Positions 58,301 to 64,000 of a DNA stretch of 64,000 bases are shown here, one piece after another. This DNA comes from Dendrobium chrysotoxum (lineage: Eukaryota > Streptophyta > Magnoliopsida > Asparagales > Orchidaceae): NCBI GenBank assembly GCA_019925795.1, contig CM034314.1:82828780-82892779 (forward strand). The letters run 5' to 3'. A program made the translations under genes and the position numbers. Below the pieces are notes generated by a model. It was given only the letters and a program-made list of their open reading frames with translations. It was not told the DNA's origin and did no database searches. Position 1 is the first letter of the stretch; each line of letters begins with the position of its first letter.

Positions 58301-60165
58301 CTATATAATAATAACAAACAAATTAATTGAAACCTCTTTTTATTATTTTTTATTTCTATAAAGGTGGGTGCTGTCGGAATGTTGTTTCTGTTGGGTCTCT
58401 TGTGTTTTGAGCTTTCTAAATTAGATAATTTTATTTGGAGACTCCAAATCATTACTATGAAAACAATTTTATCTCTCTAGTAACGTAAGAGTATGTAAGA
58501 GTATGTTTGATTTAAATAAAATGTACAATAGTGTATATGAATAGTCGCAGTAGCAGGATTTTCTTGTTGCATTCTATATTTGTTGTAGTTTTTCACGGGA
58601 GCTGCATTACTTCATATAAATAGCCATTTCTTCCTCATTTCGTTCACATTTGTATTCTTGAGGCTTTTTTGGAATTTGAGTACTATGCTTTGATAGATAC
58701 CGGACAGATGATTCCCGTTATTGTTTTAGTTAACACCCCTTCTCATTTTTTTGATATTTTTGATTGTGCAAAGTTTGACAGTACCATGGTTAAAATTGAA
58801 TTCTCAATATTGGTCATCTTGCTTCTGATTGATCTTCCAGTGAAGTTTTGTACCATCATTATTCTTTTGATCAAGAGTGGTAAATGAAGATACTACTGTT
58901 GAAATTTTCCCAATAAATGTCTTAAATTTGCCATGTCAGTGCCAACATACAAACAAAAAAAAAATGATGAGATATATCCAATGTTCCTCTCTGTAACTCA
59001 GCAGTCACCAGTACCTCTTCTAGGATGTTATTTTATTAAAATAAAGTCTGTTTGAATAATGTAATGTTGAAAATTAGTTTGGTGGCAATGTCTCTATGTT
59101 GTACCATCTCTCCTTGAGCAGGAAGCAAAAGGAAACTGGGGCCAATATAGTTACTGGCACCCGTTATGTTAAAAGTGGTGGTGTTCATGGCTGGAATCTT
59201 ATGCGCAAATTGACTAGCAGAGGAGCAAATGTATTGGCGCAGACATTTTTATGGCCTGGTGTGTCAGATCTGACTGGATCATTCAGGTACGTCCTTTCAG
59301 TTAGAAGCACCAAGTTTCTTTTTGAGCTTCAATTTCCTGATGCATGACTTAATTGTCTTTTACAGGCTTTATAAGAAATCTGTTCTCGAAGATGTTATAA
59401 ACTCCGTTGTCAGTAAAGGATATGTATTTCAGATGGAGATGATTGTCCGAGCCAGCAGGAAAGGCTATCATATTGAAGAGGTAATATTCTAGTTTCATAT
59501 TTTGAATCTTCTGATTTTTGTCATGATTGGAGAGAAAGGCACAAGTGGTTTGGTCATATATCACAAATGGTAGAAGATGCAGTAATAAGATAATATGTAA
59601 AATTAGTGTAAAGTGATTAGGTAGAAAAAGAGAGAGAAAATTCACTTGATCAATATTGTGCAAAATAGTTTCAATGCCTCATGCAGCACTAATCAAGGAT
59701 AATTGTTTTTGGGAAATGGTAAGCGATAAATCCATGACTTTGGAGAAATGATCTTCTCCGTCAGTCATTGGGCTACAAATTCTTTCACCCAAACATGGAT
59801 AACTGGAGAACTGAGGATAAGAACAAGATATATACGTATATATATAATGATGATGCAACTGCTAGTGAATAAGATAATGCTGTTGGCTTATTGAGTAGCA
59901 ATTTGTCAGAATATTGGTCACTATTTATCAGGAACTCCAAAATGTTTTCTAGAGACCGGGAAACCTTTGTAAGAACTACTTGGGAGTTAAATTCCGCTAG
60001 TTGGTGCTGATTGTTTATCAGAACAATTTATTAGTTGAAATTTCCCCCTACTTTCTGTAGGTTCCGATAACATTTGTGGACAGAGTTTATGGAACTTCGA
60101 AACTAGGAGGATCCGAAATAGTTGAGTATCTGAAGGGTCTCATTTACTTGCTTTTCACAACATAA
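43346..60165 (+). CDS. DPMS1: dolichol-phosphate mannosyltransferase subunit 1
   Basis: Eight exons: 43346-43440, 54811-54910, 55032-55065, 55143-55219, 55307-55332, 59122-59286, 59366-59480, 60061-60165. They give 717 nt (238 residues), close to the roughly 245 residues of plant DPMS1. It is a GT2-family glycosyltransferase with the GT-A fold: YSIIIPTYNERLNI at the start, VDDGSPDGT (41-49), the metal/nucleotide site MDADLSHHP (95-103), GTRYVKSGGVHGWN, and the end FVDRVYGTSKLGGSEI. It moves mannose from GDP-mannose to dolichol phosphate at the ER for N-glycans, GPI anchors and mannosylation. There is no membrane segment, so it relies on small membrane partners (DPMS2/DPMS3). All splice sites are GT/AG and all phases agree. 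Introns 1 (11.4 kb) and 5 (3.8 kb) are swollen by transposons. Confidence 0.96.
44029..44132. repeat. 52-bp tandem duplication
   Basis: Two perfect copies (44029-44080 and 44081-44132) of a unit starting ACATTGATACATGACACTC. A shorter related piece precedes them (about 43990-44028). Confidence 0.9.
44188..45091. mobile_element. hAT-like element with poly-C tract
   Basis: The left end CAAGGGCAGAACCAT pairs with the right end TTGGTTCTGCCTCTG. A run of about 21 C residues starts near 44229. The layout (GGCAGAACC end, GC homopolymer, AT-rich body) parallels the element at 7137-8135. No transposase frame survives and no clear 8-bp duplication was found. Confidence 0.5.
45363..45955. mobile_element. 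non-autonomous hAT element with 8-bp TSD
   Basis: 593 bp. TAGGGGTGTTAAAATGGG at the left pairs with TCAAATATTGACACCCCTA at the right, and inner arms of CGGGTC/GACCCG repeats also pair. A perfect 8-bp duplication ATAATTAG flanks it (45355-45362, 45956-45963), the hAT size. The core (45500-45800) is an unusually GC-rich run of GAGCG/GTGAGC words in otherwise AT-rich DNA. Confidence 0.9.
45964..47400. other. AT-rich part of DPMS1 intron 1
   Basis: No coding or structured element seen. GGGTCAAATATTGACATCC at about 46014-46032 repeats the right end of the hAT element just before it. Confidence 0.5.
47430..49300 (-). pseudogene. Mutator-like (MULE) transposase relic
   Basis: Reverse strand, N to C. 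48403-48190: SKFKMKISYIKACDARRKAI and GSYKDSYRSL, typical of the region before the catalytic domain. 48180-47809: FWAFGPSIYGWQECRPVLSL, then KYRGILLAAVGIDGNGGLF and VVESENNDSWVWFL, then SDKYPGL, that is the MULE DDE domain with two Asp positions visible. 47768-47430: a post-catalytic part ending in a C-E-N-C-x4-H-x4-C zinc knuckle. The piece between the second Asp and the C-terminal part is deleted and the pieces lie in different frames. Upstream frames (48936-49181) may be its acidic N-terminus. Confidence 0.85.
49700..50180. other. AT-rich DNA upstream of the MULE relic
   Basis: No recognisable coding region or repeat. It leads into the AT-rich triplication. Confidence 0.4.
50180..51420. 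repeat. AT-rich tandem triplication, unit about 435 bp
   Basis: Three diverged copies start near 50190, 50630 and 51065 (TTTACTTACATAAAA, TTTACTTACAGAAAA, CTACTTACAGAAAA). Copies 1 and 2 end AAGTTCTCTGTAT. Copy 3 is truncated and followed by a short AAATCTAAAATC repeat. Spacings are about 440 and 434 bases. Confidence 0.8.
52537..52545 (-). promoter_or_regulatory. TATA box pointing toward the MULE relic
   Basis: Reverse-strand TATAAATAG in GGGCTTATAAATAGCCCC. The upstream side carries the palindrome array; downstream, leftwards, lies the transposase relic. Confidence 0.45.
52713..52929. repeat. array of GGCGCATTC palindromes
   Basis: At 52713-52734 GGCGCATTC, a 4-base loop and its perfect complement. 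Related palindromes follow at 52744-52765, about 52775, 52838-52859 (GGCGCATTT with AATGCACC), 52879 onward, and 52911-52929 (GCGCATTG TA CAATGTGCC). The first ones start 31 bases apart. This is GC-rich structure in AT-rich surroundings. Confidence 0.85.
53440..53965 (+). mobile_element. probable LTR fragment
   Basis: A C/G-rich block followed by a leader-like stretch: GGGAGAGCTGATCTACCTC and AAATCATTGTATCTTTC, with CCTATTTAGGCCTAACTAT upstream. The order mirrors 23930-24430 in the opposite orientation. No primer site, coding domain or paired LTR was found. Confidence 0.35.
55333..56777. other. DPMS1 intron 5, left part
   Basis: 55540-55930 is rich in GACTTGA/TCAAGT words, like decayed TIR elements. 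56064-56474 contains two adjacent reverse-strand frames (MLDQPVSTVDAASDFQRRIM.. and a Pro/Ser/Thr-rich one upstream) that could be a captured gene fragment. I do not recognise it. Confidence 0.35.
56791..58179 (-). mobile_element. RTE-clade LINE copy with 13-bp TSD
   Basis: The reverse strand carries the RTE linker start (KAPNSKNN near 58165) and the reverse transcriptase NQFGFIPDRSTMKAIHLL, then NLEKAYDKVPREVLWRVL and SVGLHQGSTLSPYL (57437-57050). A deletion follows, then the 3' tail (CAACAACAACATCAAGCC at 56791). A perfect 13-bp duplication GTTGATATTGTTA flanks it (56778-56790, 58180-58192). It lies antisense within DPMS1 intron 5. The missing endonuclease shows 5' truncation. Confidence 0.9.
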
Positions 60166-60998
60166 ATTGGAGAATGAGTGAAGGAATACTGCCAGAGATT
60201 TTTTCTTTTCCTTTTTCTGACTGGTATATACTTTTTTTCCTCTAATTAATTTTGTATTATTCAATTGTTAGCCTCATGGATGTCCAATTGTTTTTGGTTT
60301 TGTTGCATACGATTGCTCATCACTAGCATAAAAAATAAGTCTGTTGTAAATGTTGTAAAAATATTTTCTTCTATTTATTTCGTTCGTTTGAAACCCTTAC
60401 ATGGAGTTATCCATATCTAAAAAAACTTTTGCATACGGTATTGAAGAGAAGCAATTGGGCACCTTTACCAACGTCCAAATTTGTTTTATCTAAGAAAAAC
60501 GTGTCGATATTCTGATGGAAAATGTATTTTGCATCAGAATTAGAGGAAAGGTGCCATCCAATTTGCCTTAATACTAGTGCCACTTCAGGAGTTTGAAAAT
60601 TTATATTAAAATTAAAGCATTCATATCATACTTCTATAAAGTTAACGATAACTAATCAAAGTCATTAATTATACTTTGTGTTTTATAATTGGTACCTTGT
60701 AAATACTATAAAGTGGTTCAAAAGTTCATTAGTTTGATGGAGTCCAGTATACTCTAGAAGAGTTGTCACTATATAGGTCCCTTAGGCTCTACTAGCTGAA
60801 ATTATCACCAAAGGGGTATTGCTGACAATAAAGATCTATAACAAAGTATATTAAAAATATCCTGAATTTGTACTATTAAGAAAGATTCAAAAGTGATAAG
60901 TTAATCCAATCTTTTATGCATAGTAATTTCAGTGACGTGTTACATGTTTATGTAACAATATATGCAAAAAAAAGAGTCTAAGTACTTTCTTGCGGGGG

Positions 60999-61166
60999 AG
61001 AGATTATTACGTGCGGAGATCGAATATAGAGAATCGTTCGATTTTGTCTCTGTGAATAGTAAAAATGTAGTGGTGAACAGTAAAAGTACAGTTTACTGTG
61101 TTTTTTACTATTCACAGAGACAATTTGGACGGTCCTTTGTGTTTGGTCTCCACATGTAATAATTTT
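60999..61166. mobile_element. foldback MITE, GAGATTATTA family (copy 3)
   Basis: AGAGATTATTACGTGCGGAG pairs with CTCCACATGTAATAATTTT. The core has CTGTGAATAGTAAAA and TTTTTACTATTCACAG. Flanks TTCTTGCGG and TTCTTGCTT look like a decayed 9-bp duplication. Confidence 0.78.
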
Positions 61167-61197
61167 TTCTTGCTTGGGTAAATGTGCTCATAACTAA

Positions 61198-61302
61198 GGC
61201 TTCATTTGAGATAGTTTTTGGTACAATTTTTTTTTTTGAAATTACAATTTTTTGTATTAAAAAGCTATTTTAGAAAATAAAAAAAAAATCTAAAATGAAG
61301 CC
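61198..61302. mobile_element. Tourist-like MITE (copy f)
   Basis: GGCTTCATTTGAGATAG pairs with CTAAAATGAAGCC. TAA flanks both sides (61195-61197, 61303-61305). Confidence 0.72.
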
Positions 61303-61858
61303 TAAGACAATCATGTCAACTTTCAATTAATAAATTATACATAAAATGGCATATAGAAATCATGAATATTATACAAATATTAAGGGAATGCTCTTTGTTG
61401 GGGAAGAGAATGCACCTCAAGTTGATTGAAAGTAATCCGGTGGTTCAAACATGGCTTTGACATCCTTCGGACTTATATATGGTGCTTTATAAACCCTAAA
61501 TTTAAGAGACTTTTAGGAAACATACACTCAAAATATTGCATAGCAAAAGTTAGATTAGTATAATATTACGAAAACTAAGAATTTCTAATTCTTTTAGTAT
61601 TAAGTACAACTTGGTATTTTCACTTAACCTTTAGTGCTAATAATGAAGGCAAATATAAGAGGTAGATTACGAAGGAAAGAATGAGAAAGATAATGTTTTT
61701 AGAATAAATATATAATATATAACAATTACTTCTTGAAAATTTGATAAAATCTATTTGGTAATATTCTCTCTTAAATTAGAGCATATATGATAAGAAGATG
61801 TAGGTTAATGCAAATATTATGGAAATGAAGTGGTTGCAAAGTCTTTGTAAATATGTTA

Positions 61859-62105
61859 GGAGATTTACATGCATGTCATCAACTTTTTATATATTTACAT
61901 ATCTAACATTTAAATTTTGCATATATGCATATATTATTTGTGTTAAAATCACATTAAGGTATATGCATGAAAATGTGTGTTTATTTTAAATAAATTAATA
62001 TTTATAATATTTTTATGTAATTTAGAAATTCAAATGTTAAATATAAAGATTCAGATATTAGATATATAAACATATAATAATTTTGTGGTATGTATGTAAA
62101 TTTCC
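61859..62105. mobile_element. foldback MITE, GGGAAATTTACATAC family (copy 2)
   Basis: 247 bp. GGAGATTTACATGCATGTCA pairs with TGGTATGTATGTAAATTTCC, with inner arms around ACATATCTAACATTTAAA. Same termini and layout as the copy at 42304-42562, more diverged. Confidence 0.75.
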
Positions 62106-62342
62106 TAAATTTTTTTTATCTCTTATTTGCCAATATGCATTGCTATCCAAGTAATACATTTAAGAATTTGGAGCTCAAAAATATAAAAGCCAAATTCTTC
62201 TATAAGATTTTTGATCACATTATTTCATAGACAAAAGTGTGTTATAGCATTGAATTCAACTTCAACCTTATATCTTGCAAGAAGAATTTTTATTTATAGT
62301 TTTTTCTTAGCTATTCCATGATAAACTTTTCATATAAAGCTT

Positions 62343-63884
62343 CTATGCCCGCCTCTTCCAATTTCTGGCCTTCTCAAACCCATTCTTACAGAGCCGATAA
62401 TCCTCAAAAGCCTGCTCTATCTCTTCAAGTGTATTCATCACAAACGGCCCATATTGAACCACCGGCTCATTCAATGGCTGCCCTGCAATGAGGAGAAACC
62501 TCAACGACCTTCTCGACTTGTTCCACGCCCTCACTCCATCTCCATCGCTCAAAATCAAAGTGTGGTGGCTCAAAGCAGTGGAGGAGCTTTCATGGCCGAA
62601 GACCCCCTCTCCTTCTATAATGTAGACGAATGCATTCCAGCCTTCAGTGATGGGTTGGTGAAGCTCAGATCCGGGATTCATGGCGAAGTCCAGAAACATT
62701 GTTGGAGTTCGTGTGTAGATGGGAGAGCGCACACCGAATGCTTCTCCTGCTATTATGCGGACGTCGATGCCGTCCTTCTGAACTCTGTTTATGTCCTTGC
62801 TCTGGAGCTCTTGGTAGTTTGGTTCGATCCTGCAAATTTTGCAATGGAGCTCTTAAATTTAGAAGATTTTTTTTTTAAATTTAATGTTTAATATTTTATT
62901 TTATTTTAGTGTGTGTAATATAAAAATATAATATTTTGCCATCCTGCCAGAAAAATAGGTGGCAATAATGGGCTTGGAGTATAGAGTGGGACTAGGGATG
63001 TAAGTGACTCGAGCCATTTAGAGCTAAGCTCGATAAATAGCACATGAGTTGAGCTCGTGAGCTAACGAGCTAAGCTCATGAGGCATCATCCATGCATCAT
63101 AATACAAATCACTTAACCCAAATATTTTCTTATAAAAAAAAATCATCTATGGCTCCTTTATGGCTCAATAAATTGCTTATGAGTTGTCCTTGATGAGCTA
63201 ATGAAAGAGGTAGCATCTCTACATCGAGAGATTATTATGTGCAGCGTCTGAACCGTTCGGAGGCGAATCCGGATGCGCCGCGTCAGCCTGATGCACCAGG
63301 CCCCGGGTGACGTGGCGCGTCCGGATTCGCCTCCAAATGAATCTGGACGCTGCACATAATAATTTTTCCTACATTATACAAATCACCTAAGCCAAATATT
63401 TTCTTAAAGCCCCCTGTACATTAAACATATTTGTCCTTCAAATTCTATGCTGTGCCAATGTGAAAAGCGTGATTCTCCCTACTAACTTTTGATAAAATGA
63501 ATAAGACATCAATATAAATAATAAATTTCATAAACTTTCTCAAAATTTACAAAAAAAAAAAAAAAATCATAATTGTATAAAACAAAATTTCTATTTTCTA
63601 AAAATAAATTAATGATTTTTTCCTTACATTTTGTCTTTGGAAGAGAGATTGATCCAGAGCTGAAGCCCCTTATTGACTCCGTCGCCGGCCGGCATCTCAG
63701 AGTGGATGATCCCTCTGCCTGCCGTCATCCACTGCAGAAGAACGATTGAAGAAGCAATAAATCATTTGCTTGAGGTGAAAAATGACATTTTTATTTATTT
63801 ATTTATTTTTACAGAACATACCTGGAGATCACCAGCTCCGATGGTTCCCTTATGACCAGCAAAATCTTCGTGGGTGATGGCTCC
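62343..63884 (-). CDS. pirin-like cupin protein, C-terminal three exons
   Basis: Exons 63884-63822, 63731-63628 and 62829-62343 join in frame (654 nt, 217 residues plus stop) with GT/AG sites. The N-terminal exons lie beyond the window. The text is pirin throughout: GAITHEDFAGHKGTIGAGDL, WMTAGRGIIHSEMP, LQLWINLSSKDKM, YTRTPTMFLDFAMNPGSELH and YGPFVMNTLEEIEQAF. THEDF holds a His and a Glu of the N-terminal cupin metal site; the HPHRGFE half of that site would be in the missing exon. Plant pirins are nuclear or cytosolic cupins linked to G-protein and abscisic-acid signalling or quercetinase activity. The last exon is GC-richer than its introns, and a foldback MITE sits in the last intron. Confidence 0.93.
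63227..63366. mobile_element. foldback MITE, GAGATTATTA family (copy 4)
   Basis: AGAGATTATTATGTGCAGCG pairs with CGCTGCACATAATAATTTT. The inner arms GGAGGCGAATCCGGATGCGC and GCGCGTCCGGATTCGCCTCC are GC-rich and unlike the other copies, so only the termini are shared. Flanks CTCTACATC and TTCCTACATT are weakly similar. It lies in the last pirin intron. Confidence 0.78.
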
Positions 63885-64000
63885 CTGAATTTCAGCAGAC
63901 ATCAGACTGCAACTGCAGCTTCTCCTCTAATGATCTATTTTGTAATATTTTTTTCTTTATTTTGCGAAAGAAAAAACTATTATGAAGCAAGTTCATTTGT

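Larger units (their letters stand above)
60166..62342. other. intergenic between DPMS1 and the pirin gene (convergent)
   Basis: The two genes converge, so both 3' UTRs lie here. It holds three MITEs of three different families (60999, 61198, 61859) and otherwise AT-rich DNA. Confidence 0.7.

Noticed and set aside
62454..62891. 145-codon forward ORF over the last pirin exon
   Set aside because: Shadow of the pirin exon, which has family-level similarity and correct splicing.
1..64000. tRNA, rRNA or other structured RNA genes
   Set aside because: No cloverleaf with A/B boxes or rRNA-like block was recognised on reading. The tRNA-like words found are retrotransposon primer sites. A tRNAscan or Rfam run would settle it.

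Overview
The window is nuclear DNA of a flowering plant. It carries intron-rich genes for plant-specific families: a RABA-type Rab GTPase, the plant cytosolic asparaginyl-tRNA synthetase 2 type, DPMS1, a pirin and a DIR1-like lipid-transfer protein. These sit in AT-rich, transposon-laden DNA. GC-rich first exons followed by AT-rich introns of 11-25 kb would fit a monocot with large introns, but that is only a weak inference. No species is claimed.

Layout. 1-126 (-): the 5' end of a DIR1-like secreted protein gene, cut by the window edge. 1554-26896 (-): one two-exon RABA5-type Rab gene, split by a 24,698-bp intron that holds most of the mobile DNA of the left half. These are a Ty1/copia fossil, a nested stack at 5.9-9.8 kb, a small two-LTR element with a 5-bp target duplication (9830-11976), and a complete-ended but mutated chromodomain Ty3/gypsy element with a 5-bp target duplication (13801-22158). 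27702-34352 (-): an eight-exon asparagine-tRNA ligase 2-type gene (619 codons) that lacks the usual arginines of class II motifs 2 and 3. 34.4-43.3 kb: intergenic DNA with a solo-LTR-like block containing a GC-rich minisatellite, Tourist-like MITEs, an isolated C2H2-type terminal exon, a plant-mobile-domain relic and foldback MITEs. 43346-60165 (+): an eight-exon DPMS1 gene (238 codons) whose introns 1 and 5 hold hAT elements, a MULE transposase relic, an AT-rich triplication, an array of palindromes and an RTE retroposon. 62343-63884 (-): the last three exons of a pirin gene, which runs off the right edge.

The host genes have no obvious shared pathway: vesicle traffic (RABA5), translation or a derived function (SYNC2-like), dolichol-phosphate-mannose supply for N-glycans and GPI anchors (DPMS1), a cupin regulator (pirin) and lipid-based defence signalling (DIR1-like). 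Exon joins were deduced by hand from GT/AG sites, reading phase and family conservation. In every gene with both ends in the window, the exon lengths sum to an uninterrupted frame.

The most unusual features are the SYNC2-like enzyme with altered catalytic motifs, the small LTR element whose whole interior is one short charged ORF, a conserved acidic ORF inside both LTRs of the chromovirus, three foldback MITE families (one with four copies and 9-10-bp target duplications), and a row of GGCGCATTC palindromes beside a MULE relic.
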